Source: Nocardia altamirensis NBRC 108246 (lineage in GTDB: Bacteria > Actinomycetota > Actinomycetes > Mycobacteriales > Mycobacteriaceae). Taken from it: a DNA stretch of 64,000 bases. The stretch's first letter is position 1. Every line of letters starts with the position of its first letter. Positions 43,376-52,000 of the stretch are shown here, piece by piece. The position numbers were made by a program, and so were the translations under genes. The stretch is from assembly GCF_001612685.1 (NCBI RefSeq), contig NZ_BDAY01000003.1:1-64000 (forward strand), given 5' to 3'. The notes under the pieces are model-generated. The model did no database searches and was not told the DNA's origin. It saw only the letters and a program-made list of their open reading frames with translations.

Positions 43376-43669
43376 ATGACTGGTCCAATTGTAATTGATC
43401 ATGTTCGAATCGCCGCGGCGCTCGAAGAATTTGGTAACGTGGCGAACCTTATCGAAGCCAAGAACGAGGATATAAACACGAATAAAAACGAGCTCATGGC
43501 CGGTTTCGTCGGTGTCGGCGCCTCTGGATACGAAGGCGTGATGCGCGATTGGACGGCGAATATGACGGAGTTCAAGGCGTCGCTGGTCAGACTGCGTAAT
43601 GCGGTCCAGGCTGCGTCCGACGAGTTCCACAGGACCGATGTCGGCGTCGGCCAGCTTTTCCACCGGTAA
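43376..43669 (+). CDS. Esx/WXG100-type protein (EsxA-like position)
   Basis: 97 residues, the usual ESAT-6 length. The helical hairpin has GFVGVGASGYEG at the turn, with Phe in place of the WXG tryptophan; a Trp occurs later at 59. Near the C-terminus FHRTD (84-88) resembles a YxxxD signal with Phe for Tyr. Thus the export signal appears to lie in this partner rather than in the other. AAAGGAAA precedes the ATG. GC content is lower than in neighbours at the start of the gene. Confidence 0.78.
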   Translation: MTGPIVIDHVRIAAALEEFGNVANLIEAKNEDINTNKNELMAGFVGVGASGYEGVMRDWTANMTEFKASLVRLRNAVQAASDEFHRTDVGVGQLFHR

Positions 43670-43724
43670 GGGTGCTGGAACGGAACATGGCCGTCTGAAA
43701 TCGGTTTCCAACTTTGGTGCAGGT

Positions 43725-44555
43725 GTGAAGTCCGACCCCGTCGCGATCGACCTGAACGTCGATGCCGCTCTGTTGTTGAAAGACATCGTCGGCATCGACT
43801 CTTACCCTCCGGTGCTTGCCTTGTTGCCGAACATCTTTCGGTTCGAGGACCGGGACCGGGTGCGCGCGGCCGTTACGGCCGAACTCGTCGAGATCGGCGT
43901 CATCACGGACGGCCGCGTGCACAGGGAGGTAGAGCGCTGGCTGTGGTGTCTGTACCGGCCCGACATAGAGCTGTCTGCTCGGGTCATAGCTACCGGCCGC
44001 GGCGGCGAGGCGCAGACCATGCTGCGGCTGTCGCTGGTGCGTGGTGGCGACCAGCACGTGCTGGCGGTGCGGCACGACGACGAGATCGTCATCCAATCCG
44101 TGTTCCACGAGCACGGTGGCTCGGATCCGGTGCCTGCCGCCTTGGCGACGGCGTTGGGGCCTTGTCCGCCACTGCGTTTCACGCCGATGACCGCGACGCT
44201 GGCACAGTTCACCGAGGTGCCCGCCGATCCGGACGAACGGCGCTCGGCTCTTGCCGAATTGGGCGCACGGCCGCAGACCGCGGCGGCGCTCACCAGGGCG
44301 CTCGATGAGATACATCGGCGCGCGGAAGTAGTACTCGTCGAACATCAAGACGGCGGCTCGGTGGAACCGGAGGTGTGCCTCAGCGTGTTGGACACCGCCT
44401 TCGGGCGGATCGTGGTGACGCCGAGCGTCGCCATGGACGGTGAGGTCAGGTCGACCTACGCGCCCGGCGACGACGCCGCGCTCGCGTCGGGTATCGCGGC
44501 GTTGATCGACCTGCTGCCGAGCCGAAGCTGGTTCGGCGCCAGCAGAATTCGATGA
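43725..44555 (+). CDS. espG: EspG, T7SS-specific chaperone
   Basis: 276 residues from GTG 43725, with GCAGG upstream; the longer frame to 43599 overlaps the esx gene. The pattern of strands and helices, with REVERWLWCLYRPDIEL and MLRLSLVRGGDQHVLAVRHDDEI, fits EspG (ESX secretion-associated family), which binds PE-PPE dimers in the cytosol. Position after the esx pair agrees with ESX-2 and ESX-3. The stop overlaps an in-frame ATG for the next gene at 44552. Confidence 0.85.
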   Translation: MKSDPVAIDLNVDAALLLKDIVGIDSYPPVLALLPNIFRFEDRDRVRAAVTAELVEIGVITDGRVHREVERWLWCLYRPDIELSARVIATGRGGEAQTMLRLSLVRGGDQHVLAVRHDDEIVIQSVFHEHGGSDPVPAALATALGPCPPLRFTPMTATLAQFTEVPADPDERRSALAELGARPQTAAALTRALDEIHRRAEVVLVEHQDGGSVEPEVCLSVLDTAFGRIVVTPSVAMDGEVRSTYAPGDDAALASGIAALIDLLPSRSWFGASRIR

Positions 44556-44590
44556 ACGTCCGTGGAGCAGGAAACGTCCGTGGAGCAGGA
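44555..44590 (+). repeat. 18-bp perfect tandem duplication
   Basis: AACGTCCGTGGAGCAGGA occurs twice back to back. Each copy contains a GGAGCAGGA ribosome-site-like segment. If translation starts at 44552, it encodes a VRGAGN/VRGAGK repeat. Confidence 0.85.
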
Positions 44591-44602
44591 AAGGACGACC
44601 AA

Positions 44603-45949
44603 ATGAGCCGACAGGGCACGAATGGGCATGCGGTCGAATCCGCGCCGTCGCGCAGTGGTTATGACGCCTACTTCTCCTCGGACGAGAGTTCCCAGAACCA
44701 AGCGCCGACGCCGGGATTCGCCCGTGACGCGGGCGCTCCCGTGATCGGGCAACCACCACAGGGCGATCCGGCCATTGCGCCAGAGGTGCAGCCCGCGCAG
44801 TCGGCAGACCCGACCCCGCCGAGTACGAACGCGGCTGCGCGACAAGCGGCCCCGCAGCCGCACCAGGCCTTCGAGCAGTGGCGGGCCGCGAGCACCCCCG
44901 ATTCGACGACCGGACAGCAGGTCGCCAGGTCCGGCCCTCAGGTATGGACCCAAGGCCAGGAGATCGAACTCGCATCGGGCGTCGAAGTCTTGCCCGCCAC
45001 GCTGACTTCGATGGATCTGCTCGCCGAGATCACGGCCGCGAACCGAGCCAAGCTGAAGTCCAGCGCCGGAGTGCGCGGAGCGCTCAACAAGGTCGGCTTC
45101 AATCTCGGCCTTTCCCCGGCCGAACAACGCACCGAAGACCGGCGCGCCCGTATCCGCCGCCAGCTCACCGCGTCGTATCAGATCGCGGTGGTGAGCGTGA
45201 AGGGCGGCGTCGGCCGGACCACCACCACGGCAGCACTCGCCTCGACCTTTGCCGCGCTGCGCCCGGATCGCGTGATCGCGATCGACGCCAATCCGGACTT
45301 CGGCGATCTGCCGACCCGCACCGCACCGCACCAGTACGGCCTGACCTTGCGCGATCTCGTGCAGTCGTCGAACCTGGACGCCTTTTCCGCGGTCCAATTC
45401 TTCGCCTCGGTCAATTCGGCCGACCTCGCCACCCTCGCGTCGCCGTGGACCACCGAGGCCAACGAGACGCTGACCGGGCAGGAGTACCGCAGCGCCGTCG
45501 ACATTCTGCGCAAGCACTACAACTTGATGCTCGTCGACTGCGGCACCGGCCTGATGGATTCCGCGACCGGCGCCGCGCTGCTGTCGAGTTCGGCGATGGT
45601 GGTCGTCACGCCTGCCACCGTCGGCGGCGTGAAAGGTGCTGTGGCCACCCTCAATTGGCTGAACTCGCACGGTATGCACCATCTGGTCGCCAATTCGGCG
45701 GTCGCGATCGTGCAGCCGCAGCGGAGCAAACCGATCGTCGAGGTCGAGGCGATCGAGAAGCTTTTCGCCTCCGCGCAGCGCCCGACCTTCCTGCTGCCCT
45801 ACGACCCCCATCTGGCCGAGGGCGGCGAGGTCGACCTCCGGCTACTGGACAAGGAAACCATGCTTGCCTTCGAAGAACTCGCCGCGGGCTTGGCCGACGG
45901 GTTTCCCGCCTATCTTGCGGGGGGCAATGACCGCGGAGGGTGGGCATGA
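44603..45949 (+). CDS. EspI/Rv3888c-like MinD-type ATPase
   Basis: 448 residues from ATG 44603, preceded by AGGAAAGG; ATG 44552, overlapping the espG stop, would add 17. The first 150 residues are disordered and Pro/Gln-rich. Then VSVKGGVGRTTTTAALAS forms a deviant Walker A in which the usual second Lys is Arg. VIAIDANPDFGDL and LMLVDCGTG are the remaining ParA/MinD motifs. In ESX-2 a MinD-like gene (Rv3888c) sits between espG and eccD exactly as here. In ESX-1, EspI links ATP level to secretion. Confidence 0.8.
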   Translation: MSRQGTNGHAVESAPSRSGYDAYFSSDESSQNQAPTPGFARDAGAPVIGQPPQGDPAIAPEVQPAQSADPTPPSTNAAARQAAPQPHQAFEQWRAASTPDSTTGQQVARSGPQVWTQGQEIELASGVEVLPATLTSMDLLAEITAANRAKLKSSAGVRGALNKVGFNLGLSPAEQRTEDRRARIRRQLTASYQIAVVSVKGGVGRTTTTAALASTFAALRPDRVIAIDANPDFGDLPTRTAPHQYGLTLRDLVQSSNLDAFSAVQFFASVNSADLATLASPWTTEANETLTGQEYRSAVDILRKHYNLMLVDCGTGLMDSATGAALLSSSAMVVVTPATVGGVKGAVATLNWLNSHGMHHLVANSAVAIVQPQRSKPIVEVEAIEKLFASAQRPTFLLPYDPHLAEGGEVDLRLLDKETMLAFEELAAGLADGFPAYLAGGNDRGGWA

Positions 45950-47457
45950 GCACCGCCATCGCGCCGACCCCGACCCCGGCACCCCAGGCATCGGCGGAGG
46001 TGGCGCGGGCGCGGATCGCCGTCATGGTGTCCACCTATCAGGTCGATGTCGTGGTGCCGACGCGATTCACCATCGAGACCTTCATCGATGATCTGCTGGC
46101 CGTGCTTTCCCGGGTCATCGAGGACGAGGACGTCGACTTCACCCCGCCGAGCGGGCAGTGGAGCCTGGCGCGACCCGGCGAATCGCCGATGCCGCGGTGG
46201 CGAAGCCTGGCCGATCACGACGTCACCGACGGCACTGTGCTGATGTTGTCCACCGTGGCCTCCGCAGAGGTTTTCACGCCGGTCGTCGAGGACATCACCG
46301 ATGCGCTCGCGCTGATCAACGAACGCGAATTCGCCGAGTACGACGACACCACCGCGGCGATCACCGGGTTGACCGCGTTGGCCGTCGGCGCGGTCGCGAT
46401 CGCGGTGCTGCTGTCCTGGTCGTGGACCATGACCGGCTCGGTGCTGTGGTGTGCGCTGCCCGCGCTGTCCTTCGGCATGGTCTGCCTGGTCGCGGCCGTC
46501 GTTGCGCGGCGCCGCGCGGCCGAGGGCCGGATCTGTCTCGGCCTGACGGTGGCCTCGATTCCGCTGCTTTTCGCGGGCGGCGCGATGCTGGTGCCGCCCG
46601 CCTACGATGTGCCAGGCCCGTTCGCCGCGGCGAACCTGGCGGCAGGCGCGGTGGTCGCCGCGATCGCCGCCGCCGTCATGATGCGGGTGACCGGGCTCGG
46701 CATCGCCACGTTGATGGCGATCACCGTGCTCGGCGCGCTGGCGGCCGCCGCCGCGATTCCCTTGACCTATCTGAATGTTTCGGTGCGTCAGGTGGCCGGT
46801 GCCGCCGTGCTCGTCGCGCTGGTGCTGCTGACGAGCGCGGCCAGGCTCGCGGTGGTGATCGCGCGGATCCGCCCGCCGGATCTGCCCGACCCAGGCACCG
46901 AGGTCGCACCGACCACGCTCACCGATATCTTCGACGCCGAATCCGGCGCCGAGCGGCCCGACGACGGCGAGCAGGAGCGCGTCGGCGGCAGCATCGAGAG
47001 CCGCGCCAGGCTTGCGGTAACGAGCCTGCGCGGTCTGATCGCCGCGATCGCCACCGTGCTTTCGGTCGCCACCGTCGCTGCCGCGGCCGCTGGGCCAGGC
47101 GGTATCCGGGAGATCGTGCTGTCGAGCGCGGTCACCGGTCTACTCGCGATGCGGGCGCGCTGGCATCCGGATCGCGTGCAGGCGATCGCGTTGGTCTCGG
47201 CCGCTGCGCTCACCGTGGTCGGCACGGCCGCTGTGCTGGTCGGTGTGTACACGAGCCCGCTCGCCCGACTGGTCGTCGTCTTCGTTGTCGCGCTGGTGGC
47301 AGGCCTGGGCTGCGTCGCGGCGGTGACGTTGCCCGGCAAGCGGCTCTCGCCGGTCACCCGGCGGGTGACCGATTTGATCGAATACCTTTTCATCCTTGTT
47401 GTTCCGATCATCTCCCTGTGGATCATGGGCGTGTACACCGCGATGCGGGCGATCTGA
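45946..47457 (+). CDS. eccD: EccD, polytopic ESX membrane component
   Basis: 503 residues from ATG 45946, with GGAGG eight bases upstream; the ATG overlaps the previous stop. Residues about 20-105 form a ubiquitin-like cytosolic domain (RIAVMVSTYQVDVVVPTRFT). Around eleven membrane helices follow, interrupted by a charged loop near 325-350. EccD forms the membrane vestibule of the ESX pore. Length and organisation are standard. Stop overlaps the mycP start (TGATG). Confidence 0.92.
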   Translation: MSTAIAPTPTPAPQASAEVARARIAVMVSTYQVDVVVPTRFTIETFIDDLLAVLSRVIEDEDVDFTPPSGQWSLARPGESPMPRWRSLADHDVTDGTVLMLSTVASAEVFTPVVEDITDALALINEREFAEYDDTTAAITGLTALAVGAVAIAVLLSWSWTMTGSVLWCALPALSFGMVCLVAAVVARRRAAEGRICLGLTVASIPLLFAGGAMLVPPAYDVPGPFAAANLAAGAVVAAIAAAVMMRVTGLGIATLMAITVLGALAAAAAIPLTYLNVSVRQVAGAAVLVALVLLTSAARLAVVIARIRPPDLPDPGTEVAPTTLTDIFDAESGAERPDDGEQERVGGSIESRARLAVTSLRGLIAAIATVLSVATVAAAAAGPGGIREIVLSSAVTGLLAMRARWHPDRVQAIALVSAAALTVVGTAAVLVGVYTSPLARLVVVFVVALVAGLGCVAAVTLPGKRLSPVTRRVTDLIEYLFILVVPIISLWIMGVYTAMRAI

Positions 47458-48812
47458 TGAGCATTGGCCGCGCGGTCGCGACGGCACTGGCGGGCACGGT
47501 GCTCGCGGTAGGAGCCGCGCCCGCGGCGGCGGTCGTGCCGCCAGAGGTAGTGGTCGGCGCGCCGCCGCCCGACGCTGCGCCAGGACCGGAGGCCCCGACG
47601 AAACAAGACAAGGCCTGCGTGGCGACCGGTGTGCTGCCCGACAGCGACCTGTCCCGCACGCCACCTCCCGAACTGGCGCTCGATCTGGCCCAAGCCAGAT
47701 CGTTGAGCCGCGGCGGCGGGGTCACCGTCGCAGTGATCGATACCGGGGTGAGCGCGAATCCGCGACTGCGCGATCTCGTCGGCGGCGGTGACTACGTCAC
47801 TGCGGGTGGCGATGGACTGTCCGATTGCGATGCGCACGGGACGCTCGTCGCAGGCATCATCGGCGCGAGTGCCGATCCCGCGGACGGCTTCACCGGCGTC
47901 GCGCCGGACGCCAGAATTCTGTCGATCCGCTTCCGCTCGGGTGCGTTCTCTCTCGAACAGCCGATCTCGGACGAAAACCAGCGGCTCGCCTTCGATATCC
48001 GGGCGCTGGCCCGTGCCATCACGCACGCCGCCAACCTCGGCGCCGGGGTGATCACGGCCTCGCTGCCGATCTGCGTGCCCGCGGGCGCAGGCATCGATCA
48101 GTCGATGCTGTCCGCGGCGATCGGCTATGCCGTGCATGTGCGCGGCGCCCTGATCGTCGCGGGCGCGGGGAACACCGGCGGCCAAGGGTGCGAACAGAAT
48201 CCGGGGATCGACCCGACCCGGCCGGATGACCCACGCAACTGGCGCGACGTCAAAACCGTTGTCACGCCTGGATGGTTCGCCCCCGCGGTGCTGACCGTCG
48301 GCTTCACCACCGCGAACGGCACCCCGATGCCGGAATCGTTGACTGGGCCATGGGTTTCGGTGGCCGCGCCCGGTACCGGCATCGAATCGCTCGGCCCCGG
48401 TGGCGGCGGCCTGATCAACGGCGTCGGCGAGCCGGGCAAACTGGTGCCGGTCGGCGGCGCGTCCTTCGCCGCGGCCTACGTCAGCGGCGTTGCGGCACTG
48501 CTGCGTTCGCGTTTTCCCAGCGAAACCGCGGCTGAGATCAGTGCCCGCCTGACGAGCAGCGCGCACGCGCCTGCACGCGGCATCGACAACGTCGTCGGCG
48601 CCGGGGTGATCGATCCCGTCGCCGCCCTCGGCTATCGCACGCCGCCGCAGCCGCCGGCGGGCTTGGCCGGCGCCGGCGTGCTGACGATGCCGGAACCGCC
48701 GCGCGCCAAAGACATTCGGCCACCGCTGACCGCGACGGTGGTCATCTGCAGTGCCGTGCTGCTCGGTCTCGGCGCGAGCTACGGCAGCGCGGTCCTCCGG
48801 AGGCGCCGGTGA
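47457..48812 (+). CDS. mycP: MycP, membrane-anchored mycosin subtilase
   Basis: 451 residues. Sec signal peptide at 1-25 (ends APAAA), a Pro-rich extension, then the subtilisin domain with Asp95 (VIDTG), His127 (DAHGT) and Ser336 (GGASFAAAYVSG). A membrane anchor lies near residues 425-445 (TATVVICSAVLLGLGAS), followed by RRRR. Mycosins are required for the stability of the ESX complex and process some substrates. All triad residues are present. Overlaps both neighbours. Confidence 0.93.
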   Translation: MSIGRAVATALAGTVLAVGAAPAAAVVPPEVVVGAPPPDAAPGPEAPTKQDKACVATGVLPDSDLSRTPPPELALDLAQARSLSRGGGVTVAVIDTGVSANPRLRDLVGGGDYVTAGGDGLSDCDAHGTLVAGIIGASADPADGFTGVAPDARILSIRFRSGAFSLEQPISDENQRLAFDIRALARAITHAANLGAGVITASLPICVPAGAGIDQSMLSAAIGYAVHVRGALIVAGAGNTGGQGCEQNPGIDPTRPDDPRNWRDVKTVVTPGWFAPAVLTVGFTTANGTPMPESLTGPWVSVAAPGTGIESLGPGGGGLINGVGEPGKLVPVGGASFAAAYVSGVAALLRSRFPSETAAEISARLTSSAHAPARGIDNVVGAGVIDPVAALGYRTPPQPPAGLAGAGVLTMPEPPRAKDIRPPLTATVVICSAVLLGLGASYGSAVLRRRR

Positions 48813-50512
48813 AGCTGCCGAAGATCGAGAGCGCTGCGATCGAACGGGGACCCGTCGCCGCGATCGTGGTGGGCGGCAGCCTCGTGCTGTCCGGAGTGTG
48901 GGCGCGTACGCCGTGGTGGGTCGCCGCGGTGCTGGTCGGAGGGTTGTTGACGGTGGTCATCGTCCAGGTCAACAGCCGCACCGGCGCCCGCTGGCTGCTC
49001 GACTGGATCGAGTACCGATTCGGCCGCACCGCACGGGCCGCCGCGCGCACGGACGCGGCGCAGGTCGGCGACGTCGACGTCGCGGCGGGGACATGCGGTA
49101 TCAAGACCGCTGGCACCACGTTGGTCGCGATGATCCAGCTCGCGCCCAACCTCGACCTGCCGACGGTGATCGCCGAGACCAGCGTGTACACCGAGGACAC
49201 GATCCCGATCGCGGCGTTGCTGCCGATGCTCGACCACTACGGCCTCGCCGTCGACATCGATGTCGTGACGACCGGCCAGCGGGTCCGGCCGACCGGCAGC
49301 TACAGCATGCTCTACGACCAGCTGATCGGTGCGCATCCGGTGGTCGGGCACCGCCTGACCTGGCTGGTGGTCCGGCTCGATCAGGAGCGCAACCTCACCG
49401 CGTTGAGCCGCCGAGGACCGGTCGAGCAGATGGCGCCCAAGGCGCTGGCCACTGCGGCGCACCGCATCGCGGGCAGGCTGCGCGAGCGCGGCATCGCCGC
49501 ACACGCACTGCCCGCGGCCGCGTTGCTCGAGGCGAGCCGGATGCTGCACGTCGGCGTGGAACTGTCCGATCTGCGGGAGAAGTGGAGCTGCCTGGAATCC
49601 TCGGCGCCGGGCCGTTTCGTGACGAGCTTCCAGATCGATTGGTCCCGGCTCGACGGCGCCGGACTCGACGAGTGCTGGTCCTGGCATCGCGGCCGGACCA
49701 CGTTGGTGGTGAGCCTGACCGGTGCGACCGCCGAGCCACGCGCCATCGCCCGCTACGTCGGCCCGCAAGTGACCACCGAACCACCCGACTATCTACGGCT
49801 GCTGACCGGGCGGCAATCCACCGCGCTGCTGGCCACCCTGCCCTCGGGCGCAACGGCACACGCGCTGCCCTTCCGCCGCCCACGCAAGGAACTGCCGTGG
49901 GACGAACTCTGCGCCGACCTCACGGTCGCGATCGGACCCAACGGCCAGATCCTCGGCGCCATCAGCGGACAGCCACGACACACCCTGGCCTTGCCGCTGT
50001 TCGATCCCGCGCGCTACAACCCGCGGCGGCGCACCATCGACGTGCACGCCATGCTGCCGGTGGCGCAGCAACTCGTCTTGCGCGCCATGGTCGTCGGCGC
50101 GGACGTCGAGGTGCACTCGACGCGGCCGCAACGCTGGTCGCAGCTGGTCGCCGCGGTCGGGGATCCGAATTCGCTGCGGATGGCCGTCGACCCGAGCACC
50201 GGCGCCGCGGAGCAGGAACCGACGCCGGCGACGATCACGGTGTTCGACAATCTGCCGCCGCACGCCTCCGGCGCCCAGACCACCGTCACCATCAGTGATC
50301 CGGGCGGTCCGCGCCAGCGCTCGGTGGATCTGGCGATCGACCAGGTCAACGCGACGACCGTCGATGTCAGTATCCCGATGCGGACGGTACGGGTGAATCT
50401 GATCGAGCCTTGGGGCGAGACGCGCTATTACGGCGCGGCAGAGCAGCAAGGCTCCAACGGCGCAGGGCCACCGCGGACCGGATTGCCGTCCGGCGGGCAT
50501 CGCGCGAGCTGA
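48809..50512 (+). CDS. eccE: EccE, ESX membrane component
   Basis: 567 residues from GTG 48809, overlapping the mycP stop. Two helices at about 16-31 and 36-53 lead into a large domain with the conserved YTEDTIPIAALLPML and ALEASRMLHVGVELSDLREKW-type regions of EccE. EccE lies at the periphery of the EccB-C-D-E complex. The tail beyond residue 540 is Gly/Pro-rich. Ends the coupled core operon. Confidence 0.88.
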   Translation: MKLPKIESAAIERGPVAAIVVGGSLVLSGVWARTPWWVAAVLVGGLLTVVIVQVNSRTGARWLLDWIEYRFGRTARAAARTDAAQVGDVDVAAGTCGIKTAGTTLVAMIQLAPNLDLPTVIAETSVYTEDTIPIAALLPMLDHYGLAVDIDVVTTGQRVRPTGSYSMLYDQLIGAHPVVGHRLTWLVVRLDQERNLTALSRRGPVEQMAPKALATAAHRIAGRLRERGIAAHALPAAALLEASRMLHVGVELSDLREKWSCLESSAPGRFVTSFQIDWSRLDGAGLDECWSWHRGRTTLVVSLTGATAEPRAIARYVGPQVTTEPPDYLRLLTGRQSTALLATLPSGATAHALPFRRPRKELPWDELCADLTVAIGPNGQILGAISGQPRHTLALPLFDPARYNPRRRTIDVHAMLPVAQQLVLRAMVVGADVEVHSTRPQRWSQLVAAVGDPNSLRMAVDPSTGAAEQEPTPATITVFDNLPPHASGAQTTVTISDPGGPRQRSVDLAIDQVNATTVDVSIPMRTVRVNLIEPWGETRYYGAAEQQGSNGAGPPRTGLPSGGHRAS

Positions 50513-50523
50513 AGGGATAGGTA

Positions 50524-50898
50524 ATGTCTACCACTGTGTCATTGGACCCCCAGTCGGGTGCAGGCGACGTCGCCGAACACCAGGGCGGCGACGAAGAACA
50601 GACGCCGAGGCAAGCCGCCGCGGCGATCTTTTCCCAGCGCCTCGCCGAGCTGATCGCCGAGTCGGTCGTGTCGACCGAGGACGGTTCCGCGCGCTCGCTG
50701 ACGCTGTATTCGCTCGCGCAGCACCTCGAGCTCGCCTATCCCGATGTCCCGGTGTCGCAGTCCGGCTTATATCGGCTCATCAACGGTGAGGCGATTCCCC
50801 GGCTCGATCTGATCATCGCGTTGGCGCGCGTATTCGATGTTCCGCCAGAGTATTTCGTGACAGTCTCGGAGCGGAACACGGACAGCTGGGCGCGCTGA
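50524..50898 (+). CDS. EspR-like helix-turn-helix regulator
   Basis: 124 residues. Residues 1-35 are acidic and polar. From about residue 40 comes an XRE-type fold: LYSLAQHLE, then VSQSGLYRLINGEAIPRLDLI (recognition helix region) and ARVFDVPPEYF. The pattern is close to EspR, the nucleoid-associated regulator of the ESX-1 espACD operon in M. tuberculosis. Twelve bases after eccE with GAAGGGATAGG upstream. A family 2 palindrome begins seven bases after its stop. It is a candidate local regulator, but binding to either motif is untested. Confidence 0.7.
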   Translation: MSTTVSLDPQSGAGDVAEHQGGDEEQTPRQAAAAIFSQRLAELIAESVVSTEDGSARSLTLYSLAQHLELAYPDVPVSQSGLYRLINGEAIPRLDLIIALARVFDVPPEYFVTVSERNTDSWAR

Positions 50899-50904
50899 CC
50901 GCTG

Positions 50905-50931
50905 TTCCCGTCGGTGGGAATCGGCGGCAAC
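50905..50931 (+). promoter_or_regulatory. Family 2 palindrome before the discoidin-like gene
   Basis: TTCCCG-TCGG-TGGGAA at 50905-50920. Five bases later is GGCAAC, a weak -10. TGGGAATCGGCGGCAAC parallels TGGGAATCCTCGACAAT at 15437-15453. Confidence 0.5.
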
Positions 50932-50964
50932 GCCGCGCGTTCGGATCCTCGTACGATCCGGGGT

Positions 50965-51990
50965 ATGTCAGAGCAGGACCAGGGGGACATCTTTCTCCGT
51001 CATCGCGGCGCGGTCCTCGAAGCTCTGTTGACCGAGCCCGCGGAGGCACCGGCGCCGACGGAGTCCGCGCCCACCGAACCGGAGGCCGCGAGTACCCCGG
51101 ATCCCGTGCCGACCGAGGGGCCGAGCACCGAGCCGATGGCGCCACCGCCGCCGATGCGGCAACGGCCTGGTGGCGAGCCGAGGGCAAGCGATCGGATCAT
51201 CGCGCTGCTCAACGGTGCTCCTCCCGGCGCGCCGTTCGAGCCGGACTTCGCCTCGGATCCTGATCCCGTCGCGGCGAGCCGGACCACCACGCCGCAGCCG
51301 CAGCCGCCCCAGCAACCGCAGCAGCAGGAGGCGAGCCGCCTCGGCTCGACTCAGGCGTCGGCGCAGCGGCTACTCACCCAGCTGCGGAAGCCGAAGGTCA
51401 TGCTGGCGGTAGCCGGCGTGCTCGCGCTGCTGCTCGTCATCGTGCTCGCGACCAGTGGCGGCAAGGAGAAACAGGACGCCGCGCAGTTGCCGGTCGTCAC
51501 GCCGTCGGCGGCGCCGGTGACCTCAGCGCCGCCGACGTCGGGCGCCGCGAGTTCGCTCATCCAGGTCAAGTCCGCGGTGTCGCGCTGTCCGGCAGGCAGC
51601 ACGCCGGGCATGGACGCGTTCGGCGGGCAGCAGGGGAAGGCCTGGTCGTGCGAGCGCGCGTTCAAGATCGATGGTCAGGTGCTGACGATCGAGCTGGACA
51701 AGGAATACCTGATCGATTCGATCGGCATCGTGCCCGGCTGGGACAGCGTCAGCGCGGACGGCGTCGACAAATGGTCCAAATACCGTACGGTGAGCCGGGT
51801 TTCGTATCAGTTCGCCGATCCGAAGACCACCACCTACACCCAGCAGACCCTCGATCAGCGCACGCTGGTCGTCACGAAGCTGGACCCGCCGGTGCGCGCG
51901 TCGCAGATCGTGCTGACGGTCCTCGCCTCGAAGGGTGATCCGACCGTCAACACCGTCGCCATCTCCTCGATCATGATCACCGGACGTTAG
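50965..51990 (+). CDS. Membrane-anchored discoidin (F5/8)-like protein
   Basis: 341 residues from ATG 50965; the open frame to 50914 overlaps the palindrome. A long acidic and Pro-rich cytosolic region (1-140) precedes one helix (about 144-165). After a Ser/Pro linker, residues about 200-340 form a jelly-roll-like domain with CPAGSTPGMDAFGG, LTIELDKEYLIDSIGIVPGWD and IVLTVLAS, typical of F5/8 discoidin or NPCBM-type carbohydrate-binding modules. Two cysteines could bridge. Together with the next gene it seems to be an accessory pair for the ESX system; its role is unknown. Confidence 0.6.
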   Translation: MSEQDQGDIFLRHRGAVLEALLTEPAEAPAPTESAPTEPEAASTPDPVPTEGPSTEPMAPPPPMRQRPGGEPRASDRIIALLNGAPPGAPFEPDFASDPDPVAASRTTTPQPQPPQQPQQQEASRLGSTQASAQRLLTQLRKPKVMLAVAGVLALLLVIVLATSGGKEKQDAAQLPVVTPSAAPVTSAPPTSGAASSLIQVKSAVSRCPAGSTPGMDAFGGQQGKAWSCERAFKIDGQVLTIELDKEYLIDSIGIVPGWDSVSADGVDKWSKYRTVSRVSYQFADPKTTTYTQQTLDQRTLVVTKLDPPVRASQIVLTVLASKGDPTVNTVAISSIMITGR

Positions 51991-52000
51991 CAGGCCGCCC

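Noticed and set aside
50915..50945. GGGAAT-N17-GTT match to SigR/SigH-type promoters before the discoidin-like gene
   Set aside because: Only this copy has GTT at the right distance; the other palindromes do not, so the shared signal is the dyad and not an ECF sigma promoter.
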